Shown: positions 47,415-58,672 of the stretch, piece by piece
How positions within the stretch are numbered: position 1 is the first letter of the stretch
How the letters are laid out: every line of letters starts with the position of its first letter
Assembly (NCBI RefSeq): GCF_000264905.1
Contig: NW_006763150.1
Coordinates: 802,093-866,092 of the forward strand
Reading direction: 5' to 3'
Source: Stereum hirsutum FP-91666 SS1
Taxonomy: Eukaryota; Basidiomycota; Agaricomycetes; Russulales; Stereaceae
DNA: 64,000 bases
Notes under the pieces: model-generated
Seen by the model: only the letters and a program-made list of their open reading frames with translations
The model's database searches: none
Told to the model about the DNA's origin: nothing
Position numbers and translations under genes: made by a program

Positions 47415-48712
47415 TCACTCCACGGAGAAGGGATCAGTTGCGGAACCATCTCCTTTCATGCCTGAGCCCTCCAGGACTGACGGGGTAGTTGCATCACCTT
47501 GGTCGGTGACATGCACTGAGCTGCCACTGCGATCGTAACGGTGACTTCCGAAGTGGCCTCTGCCTCTCGTATCTGGGAAGCCCGCGTGAACAGCTGCATC
47601 GTTCGCCGGGTCATTGCCGCCTGGACTCAAAATATCACCCCCTTGACTGTCTCGTCCAAATGATCTCTGCTCTGGGGAAGAGCTTCTTTGCGAATCCGAC
47701 CTCCAAGATGACGAGCCGTCCTGGGTTGCACGGCCATACTGCCCTCGGCCTCTCTGGAATCCCGATGAGAATCCGCGACGCCCATTGTAACGCCCCCTGT
47801 CGCCACTGTATCCTCGACCTCTACCTCCCCTTCCCGGAAAAAATTGCGTGAGGGGGGCTTGGCTGAGAGCCGCCGTGGTGTCTATTGGTGGCGAATTGCG
47901 GACACGCTCGAGAATCGCTAATATGTCTTCATGCGTATAATTGGCCGATGGATGATCGGTTGGGGTCAGCCGTAGCAGTCGCTCGTGTCCTTCGTGAGGC
48001 ATGGGTGGGCGAAATTGTGACGAGAAGCGTTTTAACACTTGGATTCCAGTCTCCGCATCTTTGATCGTAGGATGATTTAACCCTGCTTCGGGTCGACCAA
48101 AAACACGTTGTTAGTGGGCCGTCGCTCCCAAGCTAAACATATATAGGCAAACTGACGGGCTTGAATTCTGGCAACACAGATCTGGAATAGACAAGAATTT
48201 TAGCGGTACACTCCGTTAGACGCTTCTTCGAGACTCACATTATAGGGTGTGTCGAACCAGAGAACCCATATGGGGACGCTGTTTCCCGGCGCTTGTCGCG
48301 CAATCGAAATCCAGTGCGCTCGTTGTCTGCAGCAAAGTCGGTGGTGCACTTAGTATTATTTAGAGGGAAGAAAAATATGCCCGGGTTATGAATTTATGTG
48401 TGACCTACGAAGCATCAAAATTTGTTCGATCGATGCAGATGGACATCCCGTCTCGCAAGGACGAGCGTGCAAGCTGTTCGACGGCTCGACGATCGCCTAA
48501 CTCATCCTGATTGCACCGTCGAAAATTCGGAAAATAGGTTTGGAGCGCCTCAGCAAATGTTGACTAACAAGTATGCCTCTCCGTTAAAGACCTGAAGCAC
48601 ATGCAGCAAGCGAGACAAATAAGTGGCTCACTTTGCCTGATCCTATGAGGCCAACGAGAATAAGCACAATCTGTGGTGGAATCCCACCGGATTGGGCGAC
48701 CTCGGAGCTCAT
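47415..48712 (-). CDS. P-loop kinase domain protein with RGG-like tail
   Basis: Exons 48632-48712, 48409-48563, 48239-48326, 48157-48181 and 47415-48082 give 338 residues. The N-terminal domain is an AAA_33-type P-loop kinase related to the kinase half of polynucleotide kinase: Walker A GLIGSGKS at 21-28, RCNQDELGDRRAVEQLA, SICIDRTNFDASQRAHWI (the D-R-TN segment typical of this family) and VPIWVLWFDTP. The tail (about 190-338) is low complexity with many Arg-Gly, Arg-Tyr and Ser-Arg steps (GRGGRGRGYSGDRGRYNGRR), the composition of RNA-binding RGG regions. The combination suggests a kinase or ATPase acting on RNA ends or RNPs, but the substrate is unknown. No targeting signal. The start is the first ATG and puts Walker A at the usual distance. 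Confidence 0.85.
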
Positions 48713-49209
48713 AGTTAGTGTACTATGTGTGATTCAAATCAGGGCCAATGAAACAAGGACGAGCTCAATCCACTGCACTTACAGTATGACAAAATGAGGC
48801 TTGTTTTGAGTGGTCCGAGTTCAGCTGCAGCTCGGGTGGCCTAAGAAGGTTCGAGTCGGACCGAAGCGAACATCATCGGAGAACGCCGCTTGAAGTTCTC
48901 AGGAAAGTGTGGCACTGAGAACTTCACTCTCATGCGAGCCACATCATTTGTTGAAGTCTGCTTCGAAGTACATACACACGCACCTCTCACTTTCCCTGCG
49001 ATAGTTCCGCTTGTCTATTTTAATGTCCTGTATGCGCTTATAGCTCTGAAGCTTCATGCCGCACGGCGCTATTGCTAAACCACAACCTTCCTAACATGGA
49101 TATCCTTTCCTGTTGCTGTTTGGTCTCAACGAACTCGAGCTCTGCTCGGTGCTAGTAGGATAAAGGTCTACTGCCGTTCAGTGCTCTTGACTAGCCACTG
49201 ATTTCAAAG
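48713..49209. promoter_or_regulatory. Divergent promoter region
   Basis: About 500 bases between the P-loop kinase gene (minus) and the FAD monooxygenase (plus). No clear TATA box or repeat; no gene. Confidence 0.4.
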
Positions 49210-51000
49210 ATGTCGAGACCATCAACTGCCGCTCATGATAGTACTCGCCAAACCGGCAGCCTTGGACGAGACTTCCGGGTCGCTATTGTGGGAGGAGGAA
49301 TATGTGGACTGATTGCCGCCATCGGTCTCAACAAATCCGGAATACTCGTCGACATATTCGAGTCTGCGGTGTGCCTTCTCTCCTTGCCTCTCGACCGTAT
49401 ACTTATCACCAAAACCCCTACTGAACTTGAACCACTGATCGCAGCCAAAGTACGGCGAGGTGGGCGCGGGAGTCGGTCTAGGTCCCAATGCGATTCAGGC
49501 TATCAAAGAGCTGGGCATCCTCGACGAGATCATCGCGCGAGCGGACCAGACGCTCTCGCGGCGAGGATTCAACTTCAAGTTTGGTACGGGCGACTGTGAC
49601 TTCATTTGGAGTGTGCGTGGCCGTTTCGTGGTTGTACTGATTTTTTTTTGCCAACTAACGCGGGATTGCACCGTGCAGTATCCTACTACTGATGATGATT
49701 ACGGCTTGGGAATTCATAGGTCAGTGATATGCTCAGCGATTATTCGCTTACTACAATCTCTGTTGAACGGGTCTCTATGTAGAGCGAAGTTTCTTGAGGC
49801 ATTGGCTGAAATCATAGATACGACACTGACTACCGCGCACTTCAACAAACGCTGTGTGTCCGTCGAGAACTCCTCTTCTCGCCCAATCATCTACTTCGCA
49901 GATGGGACCACCCATGAGACTGACCTTGTTCTCGGCGCGGATGGTATAAGGTCGGCGCCACATCTGTCTTTTGTTCACAGAGGGTTGCGGAATTTCTCAC
50001 CCTGGCTACCCCAGGAGTACTGTACGTGCGGCTGTGGTCGGGGAAAAACAAGCAGAGGATTCGCTGTCGTTCAGCAATACCGTCGCATATCGTGGACTCG
50101 TCCCCACCGAGACTCTGCGATCTCTCGGGGTAAAGACGGATATGGTGGCGAAACCGCTCTGCTGGGTGGGGGACGGTAAAGTATGACTTTCTCCATCGCC
50201 TATCAGCTCTGTTTGACCTTGACCTGGTTGTACTCAGCACATCATTACGTTCCCGATCAAAGAGAACACAGTCGTACGTCGCTTCTCCTTCTTTCACTAG
50301 CTCTCACTCACGCAGATCGCACCAACCGCACTATATTATACCTCAGATCAACATCGTAGTCTTCGTAAAGGATTTCTCCATCCCCATCGGCTCCAAACGT
50401 CTCCCTCCCTCCGAACCCTGGGTGACCCGCGTCTCCCCCGACGAACTCCGCTCACAATTCGAGAATTGGGGCGACGACCCGCGCATCATCATCTCCTGCC
50501 TCCTCGAGCCTTCGAAATGGTCCATCCATAGTCTTAATCCCGAGTTGAAGACCTACGTGAATGGCAGGATCGCACTCATGGGTGATGCGGTACGTCTCGA
50601 CGTTCTCAGCTTTGTAACTGGTTGTCGGAGGGATAATCTCTGATAATATCACACTTAGGCCCATGGCATGCTACCCCATCTAGGCGCCGGCGCCGGTCAA
50701 GCCATCGAAGACGCCGTCCTCCTCTCCCAGCTACTCGGTCATCCACTAACCAGCTCAAGCAACATCCCCTCCGTTCTGCTCGCCTACGACCGCGTGCGCG
50801 TCCCCCGTGCTACGATGGCACAAAGAGGGAGCCAGCGCTCAGGCGATATATATGATGGGCATGGAGAGTCGGGGCTGACGCAGGAGGGGATAAGGAAGGA
50901 TGCGGAGGGGCAGTGGGATGGGGTTTGGCATCATGATTTGGGAGAGGATATGAGGAGGGCGGTGGAGTGGCTGAGGGAGGAGGGCGCGTTTGGGGAGTAA
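49210..51000 (+). CDS. FAD-dependent monooxygenase, salicylate-hydroxylase-like
   Basis: Class A flavoprotein hydroxylase using NAD(P)H and O2. Eight exons (49210-49368, 49445-49612, 49679-49719, 49783-49950, 50015-50180, 50238-50273, 50347-50589, 50659-51000) give 440 residues. All three fingerprints are present: the FAD-binding VAIVGGGICG at about 24-33, the DG motif VLGADGIRSTVR, and the GD motif ALMGDAAHGMLPHLGAGAG at about 322-340. FGEIGAGVGLGP-type sequence appears as YGEVGAGVGLGPNAIQA. No signal peptide or membrane helix. In fungi these enzymes hydroxylate aromatic acids or act in secondary metabolism; the substrate cannot be deduced. The donor at 49950 was chosen to give the DG motif; reading through gives a non-conserved sequence. 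Confidence 0.92.
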
Positions 51001-51512
51001 GTGCAGGTTAGACTTCAGCAGGTTCCATGGCTGTTGCTGGATTGGTCCTCTGAAGGAAAGTAACTTGTAAGAATGGAGTGAACGACTATCCGTGTCTCTG
51101 GGACAGGCATGGAGATGGTGGTGGCTCGTGACCGGAGACGATACGTGCAGACGCAGCCTGGATGACATATTTTAATCCTAGGAGAATTTCGAGACCATAC
51201 GAAGTCGTGACCCTTCATGAGCGCCACCCAAGCGCCACCCTACCGAGAACATCACAAATCTCTGAAGGGAGTCCCGAGGGTCGTCTATCACGAAAGAGAG
51301 TCCATTCGAAGAGACGATAAAAAAAAAGCCGAGGCGAAATGGGTAGAATGCCCTGCCATTTCTACTACTAACAAAAGAATTACAGGGACCTGGTCCGCCA
51401 TGGCATGGGCATGCAGACCCTGTTTGATAGTAAATAAAAGTTCCGACCACGTCGCCCAGGGCCTTTGCGAGTCCAAATATCAATATCCAGGTCCATCTCT
51501 CTCTCCCCGTCT
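51001..51512. other. Convergent intergenic region
   Basis: 3' flanks of the FAD monooxygenase and CYT1. No gene or RNA seen. Confidence 0.5.
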
Positions 51513-52895
51513 CTAGTGTTTGGAGGAGGGCGGGTTGTACACTGCAGAGGTAGATAGGGGAAAGAAAAGTTCAAACGCGTCAGGATGTCGATTCCGAGAG
51601 CGGAAACGAGTAATGGGAGACGCACCGAGCTTCCTGTTCTTGATGACGGTCCACTTGAAGCGCTTGACGTAGAGAGAGAGCGCGGTCAGGGTGGAGAACA
51701 AGATGACGGCCTTGATACCGATCTTCTTCCTGTCATCGTGCTCCGGCTCGGCGGCCCAGTTCAGGAAGGTGGTGACGTCCTTGGCCATTTGTGAAGTGGT
51801 CGAGGGAGTACCTAGAAAATGAAATTTGACGCGTCAATTCGCGTCAAAAGTGACGATTCTGAGTGTGTTGTTGAGGACGTACCATCCTCGTACTCGACGA
51901 GACCGTCGAAGATGACACGGGGCATGGAGATTGCACCGCCGGGGAAGTAGGGGTTGTAGTTCATGCCCTCACGGATCTCAACGCCAGCTGGTGGGTCGAC
52001 GTAGCCAGTAAGGAGGGAGAAGATGTAATCCTGCACGAGATTGCACGACCGTCAATTATATCACGTAGGAAGAAAGAAAGAAAAAAAGACGTACGGCGGC
52101 ACCATGGCGAGCCTTGACAATCAAGCTCAAGTCGGGGGGAAGAGCACCAGCGTTGGAAGCGCGTGCGGCTTCCTCGTTAGGGTACGGTGGTGGCATGTAG
52201 TCCGAGAGCTTTCCAGGTCTCTGGAACATCTCGCCCTGGTCGTTAGGGCCGTCGGTGTACTCGACCTCCTCGGCCATGGCCTTCACTTCGTCTACGGTGT
52301 GGGAGACACCGACGAGATTGCGCCAGGCGATACGGTCGAGGGAGTGGCAGGCGGCACAGACTTCACGATAGACGGCGTAACCTCTCCGGATGCTGTGGAA
52401 CCGGTTGGAGGTTGGCGGGGTGGAGACAGGAAGGGGTATGGTGGACGTACCTGGCATGGTCGAAAGAGTCAAGGAGGCCTTTATGAGGCCAGGGGTATGC
52501 GGGCGGGTGGAGACCGTCCTCGGCAGGGTCTGAGGCGTAGACTTGACCGAGGAAGGGGAGGCTGCCGTAGAGGTGGGTGTACCATGCAATGGAGCCGACG
52601 CTGAGAAGAGTGGCCGACGCGAGCGTGACGCGCGAGTTCACTAGTGACTGGAACACATAAACACCCTCAGAGACAGCGTTCACACGAAAAAACAAGGCGA
52701 AGAACGCACCTGGAAAGCACTCGAAGACGCGGTGCCCGAAGACGCAAACCGGACCTGCTAGCGTTGAATTCGGTGTCAAAAAATGGGGAAAAATTGGACA
52801 TGAACAAAACATACCTGGCTGCGAGTTGCGGCATTGCGGGCTGTTGCCAACGCGCGGGCGGAGGGAAGGGCTGAGGCGTGCAGCCTCGAGAGCAT
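51513..52895 (-). CDS. CYT1: Cytochrome c1, complex III heme protein
   Basis: Catalytic subunit of ubiquinol-cytochrome c reductase that passes electrons from the Rieske protein to cytochrome c. Seven exons (52815-52895, 52710-52757, 52451-52647, 52095-52392, 51883-52030, 51626-51811, 51513-51541) give 328 residues. A bipartite presequence is visible: an Arg/Ala-rich matrix signal ([20 protein letters not shown]) followed by a hydrophobic sorting segment ([17 protein letters not shown]). The covalent heme site CAACH is at about 121-125 in [18 protein letters not shown]. The axial Met ligand lies in [11 protein letters not shown] at about 244. A C-terminal membrane anchor ([20 protein letters not shown]) completes the protein. 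All exon phases fit. Confidence 0.97.
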
Positions 52896-53577
52896 TTTGG
52901 GCGGTGGAGGACTTTTGGGAAATCGGGGAGGAAAGGGTCGCAGTCACGTCTCCGTCACGGCCAACACTCCAGCGGGTCGACTCGGGTCCCCTCCACCAAT
53001 CGCGCCCCCCAGGTTTGCCCCCCCGGCCGACGCCGAGCGCACATCTCAACCATCCACCGCGATTTCTTTCTGATTTTCTAAATTCTTACAAAATACCTCG
53101 GAAATTCAGACTATTATTCGCACATTTCAACGTGGATGCCGCGTGTGTCATGTCTGCTTACTCTTAACACAATTTCGTCCCGGCTCTCTCAAGCTACTTA
53201 TGAGTATAAAACGAGATAAATATTTGCAGAAGCACCCCATTGGGCATCCATACGTGAAACAGCAAGGCGAGAATCATAGACATGGTAGGAGTCTATGCAC
53301 GACATCCAAGAACGGTCACATAGAATATAGGCACCTAAGCGAATACAAAGAGGCCGCAAGCCGATACTGAGGAGAAAGGTAATGATAGGACACAATAGAA
53401 GAAACCCGGACACTGACAGAGTCCACGAGTGAAATAAAACGGCAATAGCTGAAGACGACGGATAGAAAGGAAAGGGAGTACAGGCGAGAAAGGCGTGCTG
53501 TTCGTTGTCAGGTCAACATCGGTGTTCGTCAACCATGGGCATCGTGGGAGGCATCTCTCCGAGAGAGCAGGACGTGT
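52896..53577. other. CYT1 promoter and intergenic region
   Basis: Upstream DNA of CYT1 and 3' flank of the CYSTM gene. A CCAAT pentamer at 52996 is listed separately. No gene supported. Confidence 0.45.
52996..53000 (+). promoter_or_regulatory. CCAAT box in the CYT1 promoter
   Basis: CCAAT about 100 bases upstream of the CYT1 start. Respiratory genes of fungi are commonly activated by the HAP complex through CCAAT; the short motif makes this tentative. Confidence 0.35.
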
Positions 53578-54114
53578 TTAGAACAAGCATTCGCAGAGCT
53601 CTGTGGAGGCAAGGAACCCGTCAATATCAAACGACGGCGCTCGTGACGACAGATGGGAACGGGGACGCACCTTCAGCGCAGCAACAGAAACAGATACCAG
53701 CGAGACAGGCAGTACATGTTCCTCCTCCTCCACTATCCTTCTGCTGGGGCTGCTGACTGTAGGATGGCCAAGACGAAGTATAGTAACACGCGGGGTCAGC
53801 GCTTTAGCCTGCCTGGACGGATGAGAATAGGGCGGGTATAACGGCAACGCACACGTAAACTGTTTGCGGTGGAGGTTGGGGCTGGTAGCCTGGCTGGCCA
53901 CCGTATCCACCATATGCCTGCTGAGGCTGTTGGGGGTAGTATCCCTGCCCACCTGGTGGAGGACCTACGAAAATCGAACGATGTACCGCGTAGGATTCGG
54001 TCAGCACGTGAACGAAGTACAGAACAGAAAAGACGCACCTTGGGGAGGATAATATTGGCCCTGCTGCTGGGGATAGCCCTGCTGTTGTCCGCCGCCGTAG
54101 TAATCTTTGTTCAT
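53578..54114 (-). CDS. CYSTM-type small Gln/Pro/Tyr-rich protein
   Basis: Exons 54039-54114, 53853-53964, 53671-53756 and 53578-53600 encode 98 residues. The first ~70 residues are a low-complexity Gly/Gln/Tyr/Pro region with QGYPQQQGQYYPPQ and GGYGGQPGYQPQPPPQ. The C-terminus is the cysteine-rich transmembrane module: CTACLAGICFCCCAEELCEC. CYSTM proteins are tail-anchored and are linked to stress tolerance; the Cys cluster may be palmitoylated or bind metal. The last exon is only 23 nt and adds ELCECLF. The opposite-frame open reading frame across 53578-53952 is a shadow. A TATA-like box lies ~100 bases upstream of the start. Confidence 0.85.
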
Positions 54115-55148
54115 GACGATGGAGTGTAGGTAAAGTTAGTGGTGACGGATGACGGTGCTGAAGACGGCGAGTATTTGAAAGGAGTTCAGTGCACGAATGC
54201 ATCCGGCCCGCCTTATAAGCCTCCCTGTCGGCATGCTGCGGCTAGAGGCGGTGCAGCGCCACACAGCTTCGGAGCCACACACCGAACACAAGGAACGAAA
54301 GCATTCCGCTGACGAGACGTGCACCCGTACTGTACATTCTCTCCTTGACTCGAACAACGATGGACTGCTGTTATTGTTGCCCTGTCTACTTGGTCTAATC
54401 TCCATCTACTTGTTACCTGGGGTTCTGCTTCAATGTGGCCTTCAATCGCCCTCGGACGGCCCATTAGGCCTCGCTGAGAACCTCCTCGGTTATCTCACAT
54501 CGCACTGCCTGCCGTGCGTCTGCCAGGAGCATATTTGGCATTAGATAGCTCTCCGACTGCGTATACTAGGACAGCCTAGCTCTGCTACTAAGCATCTATC
54601 ACTACTATAGCGCTTGACCCACATCTGAACCATCAACACGAGTCGTCCGGATGTCTTGGCTAATACACCCTCGGCGGACTCTTCACCTCTGCGCAATGTT
54701 TATTCTGAGATGGTGGACTGGTAGACCGGCATATGTTTGTAGCTAGTTCGGACTATAGGCAGCATGATCAAACCAGCTAGATCGAACGGAACGGGATGAC
54801 TATCGCTGCAGGTCATCCCTAAGACCGACCGTAAAGCAAAATCTGTTGTGGTCAAGCCCTGGTTAACCTTGCGCCGTTCCAACATCCTGTCAGTCCTCTT
54901 TGCAATAATTCGACTTGTACGACGTTTGCGTACCAGGAGGCGTGAATCCTCTCTTACGCACCGACGACTGGCTCGCCGTCTGTTTCTTTATATTCAACAA
55001 TTGTTGTCCCTTGACCCATCACGCTCCAACTTCTTTGAGTCCGACATCACAAAACATCGCACACCAACTATATATTCGCCTCTCAACCCCACTCTCCTCC
55101 CAGCACCCCACTAGCATCTCTCTTCCCTTCAAAAACCCGAAAAAAACC
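54115..55148. other. Divergent intergenic region
   Basis: About 1 kb between the CYSTM gene and the small unknown gene at 55149. Apart from the CYSTM TATA-like box, nothing was recognised; open frames at 54197-54544 and 54848-55114 lack motifs. Confidence 0.45.
54212..54217 (-). promoter_or_regulatory. TATA-like box of the CYSTM gene
   Basis: TATAAG on the minus strand, about 100 bases before the ATG at 54114. Confidence 0.4.
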
Positions 55149-55633
55149 ATGCGTACACGTCACCGCAGAAGTCACCGCCGAAGTCTCCCGTCTTTCACTC
55201 GTACCGTCACCTCAAGACTCGTATGGTGACCCTTTCTGCGAGCGACTTTTTCTGGGGGAGAGTGGGAGCTACGGCGTGACCATTTCGCGTTGTTGGGCGC
55301 GCATGCGTTGACGTTTGGCGTGCGTGGAGGGCTGGTGGCGGCGAGGTATAATAGACCGGTGGGATTCGTGACGGTTAGTTCTCCGATCTATGTTTCAGGC
55401 TTGCATGATTACCGATGCAAAGTGACTGACTGGAGACTTGAATGGCCTACGTATAGGTCATCACGGACTCCCTCATGTCCAACGAAGTTCTCCGTCATCT
55501 CGCCATAATCATCGAGCCCCGAGTTCTCCATACCTCTCGCGTCGATCCCGTCAGCTATATGAAACTGTTCGTCGGGAGGTTAAGGAAGCAGAAAGGCCCA
55601 TACGCTGTGATGAGATGGCTGGCCAGCGCGTGA
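55149..55633 (+). CDS. Small basic protein of unknown function
   Basis: Tentative model with exons 55149-55220, 55263-55373 and 55457-55633, giving 119 residues. The last two exons are convincing (WELRRDHFALLGAHALTFGV, then ITDSLMSNEVLRHLAIIIE and GPYAVMRWLASA). The first exon and its 42-nt intron are weaker; they were chosen because they restore frame and give a very Arg-rich, acid-free leader (MRTRHRRSHRRSLPSFTRT) that could be a mitochondrial presequence. A stretch LLGAHALTFGVRGGLVAA could be a short membrane-associated helix. No family recognised. Confidence 0.45.
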
Positions 55634-56130
55634 GGAAGGCTCATACCGGTGGCTATCAGAGCGTATCTGGAGTCGTGAGTTCTGTCCTGTTGACTGGACT
55701 ACTAGTCTTGTCCGTTATGGCGCTGCGATTTACTATCAGTCGCTGCTGATTTTTTTTTTGATGTGGAGTTTTATGTAGGGAAGAGTTGATGAACTAGGAG
55801 CGGATTGAACGGTTGAAGAGCGGAGGTCGCGTACGGCGTAGTGTCGTTGCAGGTGTCGAAGGTACGAAGAGACCATCATCACGATAGTCTCTTCGGAATG
55901 AGGCTTGTGACCACGGACTTGAACGAAGCTTCGATTTTGGATCTGCATGTGTAGTCTACTGTAATGCCCTATTCAGTACTAGTCTTTCTTTTCTTGGTGG
56001 ATCATGCTCAAATGATCCAAAGCGATCACTACCGGTAATGACCAGTCAAATCACGCCAATGCAAGACGAAGGCCATATTAAAAACCACTAATAAGTCCTC
56101 AAACAGACTATTCCACACATCTATCTCTTA
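55634..56130. other. Convergent intergenic region
   Basis: 3' flanks of the small unknown gene and the acyltransferase gene; nothing recognised. Confidence 0.5.
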
Positions 56131-58057
56131 TCATGACTTCTCGGCCCCCACAACAATCCTCTCAAGCACCGCCGTCCACTCCTCCAATAACCGGTGCATC
56201 TCCTCCCTCGGATTGCGTACGTAGTTGAAGTTGAGAGCAAGCGTGAGGAGGCCGTTCCAGGAGTGAGAGCGGGCGCCGACTTTGGCCCAGTTGTCGCTTG
56301 GGCAGAGTTGGAAGGATTCGAGGATGAGGGTTTGAGTGAGAGGGGTCGAGGTTGAGGTTGAAGATTTGGGGAGGGCGAGAGGGTAGGACGGCTGGAGTTG
56401 GAGTGAACCGGGTGGGTCGGACACGAAGTACTGTTGAGGAAAAGCAGAGGTAATCCGGGACAGGTCAGGCTGCGTACGAATGCGTGGGGTTTGGAAGAGA
56501 ACTTACGGGGCATGTTTGTGGTTTGGGAGGTGGAGTGTTTGCTTCTTCGATGCTTGCAGTACTAGATGATACAAGAACCAAACCAGTTCCTCGACCGTCA
56601 ACATTAGAGTTGTAGGGGGGAAAGAGCAAGAATGTACCCCTGCGTTTTCGCCATTTCGACAAACTTGCTCAACCACAATTGTCCGTTCCCGATCAGGCCT
56701 TTCTTCGTCTTCAGATCATCATACGACTCCTTGATTCTCCTCGCAATCCTCCAAAACACGACCTCTTCGCTCCTCACACTCTCGTTCTGATTGTGACCTT
56801 TGTCGAACAACGACACCGGTATGTCAAAGATGTGCACACCCGTCGTATTGAACACGTAGACATTCGGATCGCAATATGGAGGCCTGATACGCCCGTTCCT
56901 CGGATCGACCGCCGACGCGTAGACATATTTCTCCGTAGGGCTTGATCTCGGACCATCGACGAATTCGGACGCTGAGGCGGCAATGTTGGTGGAGTGGACG
57001 ACGATGGCGAGTGCGGCAGTGATGAGGTGGGTGATGGTCATTCCGTGGCTGCGGGAGAGTGAGAGCAGAGAGGGGAGGAAGGAAGGGGAGGGGAATGTGT
57101 GTGAGATGACGGCGGAGCCGCGGGTTGAGCGGGAGGTGGTGAGGATTGAGGGACGGTAGAGGGGGAGACCTCTGTCTGGCTGTGGAGAAAGTCGGTTTAG
57201 CTCTGTGTTAATTTGTTGGGATGAAGAAGACGTGGGTTCGGGTGTTGAGGTGTATCGGGACTTACGAGCACGACTCCGGCCATCATATCCATGACGGCCT
57301 TATCATCTACGTCCTCCTGGACGCCTGCTAGCTCCTCATCGGTGGCGATGTCGACCTGGGCTGGCATCAATCCGCATTTAGCCTCCTCGCCCCATAGGAA
57401 CTCCTCGGAAGCTCCAAACGACGAGGAGACAGAGAAAGAGGAGATGATAGAGTGAAGAACGGTCTTCAGACCGGGTCCATCCGCGAGAGCGTGGTGGATA
57501 TGAAGCAGAATGTCGAAAGACTGCACCGGATCGGAGTTAGATGCGAGCTGCGCAGGATCGACGATGATATAGAAGAAACAACAATCCCCATCCCTTTCAG
57601 AGGGAAGATCGAATTCGACAGATAGTTTCTCGCGGAGGACCGTCCATCCTCCTTCAGCTACGATGACCTTGAATGTCCTGTCCGCCCACCTACCCACAGA
57701 TGCCTCGTCCTCGACTTGGTAGTACATCATCTGTGAGCCGGGGCCGCGATCTTCGAGCTGGAGTTTACAGGCCACCATAGGATATTGGTAGCGCGTCTTG
57801 ATCCAGGAATTGAGAGCGAAGGCTTGGAGAGTAGAAAGTGTTATCCCTGGTGCAGACTCGGACGAAGATGAGGTGGGGGAAGAGATAGAGATATGTGCCC
57901 CGAGAAATGGCTGGTTATGACCTGGCATGGAGCGTTCGATGAGAGCGTACATCCTCTCCATGCCTGTGAGGGGTCTGCTATAGACGACCGCTCCGGGCGT
58001 AGCTGGAGGATCTGGGGACAACTTCCTCCAAGAAAATTCTGAGCCAGGTGTTTCCAT
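56131..58057 (-). CDS. Condensation-like acyltransferase (HHxxxDG family)
   Basis: Exons 57266-58057, 56638-57179, 56507-56561 and 56131-56430 encode 562 residues. The general-base motif of CoA-dependent acyltransferases and condensation domains is clear: IHHALADG at about 187-194. A second half typical of the fold follows, including SHTFPSPSFLPSLLSLS and the helix GMTITHLITAALAIVVHS, which matches the ordered helix in the C-terminal lobe of condensation-type enzymes. The substrate is unknown; candidates are alcohol or trichothecene-type O-acetyltransferases and polyketide-associated acyltransferases. No membrane helix or clear signal peptide. The ATG at 57041 was rejected as a start because the frame continues upstream through a good intron into the HHxxxDG half. 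A TATA box lies 65 bases upstream of 58057. Confidence 0.8.
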
Positions 58058-58672
58058 GTCGCAGTCAGAGAACGAATCAAGTGTGGGTGCCCGAGTCCAA
58101 GCTAAGTCTAGGAATAGGTCTTTATATGTTTTGGATTGTCCATGGCGTGCAGAGTGGTCGGCGCCGTGAGGCTTGTTAGCGGAGTACCGCCACCAGGAAC
58201 CATGATTTTCTGCTTCACGGCATGCAAGAAGCGATTAGAAGCCCAGTCTAGTTACAAGCTGATACGTGTAGACACCCCGGAGGGTTGAAATGAGCGCTGG
58301 TCCTTGGGTGACAAGTCGATCCAAAAACGAGCATTAGATTGGGACAATGAGACAGCCAAAAGACATCCGGCGATGTTGACCGTTGAAGTTGAGGACAGGA
58401 GGGCCACGAGAAGTTGAACGCTCTGTGGCGTGAGGAAATTGCAGAGCTGCGATCTGAGTCGCCCATTGCCTCCTGTACAGGAATTACTTCGCTTTTGAAG
58501 CGACCACCTCTTGACGTGTGCTATTTCCGCTCTTTACCTTCATCCTCTTTCAAGTCACACCGCTCACCGTACAGACGCCTTCACTCTATCCCCTCGCTTA
58601 TCTGTTACACCAACGAATTTGCTTCCCTTCTTTTGACGCGGCACACCAACAACTTGGAGTACTGTGCGCCCA
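58058..58672. promoter_or_regulatory. Divergent promoter region
   Basis: Between the acyltransferase (minus) and the GDP-mannose transporter (plus). TATA box for the acyltransferase at 58120; the last ~100 bases before 58673 are C/T-rich, common just upstream of fungal starts. Confidence 0.45.
58120..58126 (-). promoter_or_regulatory. TATA box of the acyltransferase gene
   Basis: TATAAAG on the minus strand, about 65 bases before the ATG at 58057. Confidence 0.5.

Noticed and set aside
49971..50186. Alternative reading of the FAD monooxygenase through 49951-50014
   Set aside because: Removing this stretch as an intron restores GADGIRSTVR; reading through does not.
52041..52604. Plus-strand open frame of 187 residues
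   Set aside because: Shadow of the long fourth exon of cytochrome c1, which has the CAACH heme site.
56604..57041. Separate gene starting at the ATG at 57041
   Set aside because: The frame stays open upstream to an intron that joins in phase with the HHxxxDG half, giving one full-length acyltransferase.
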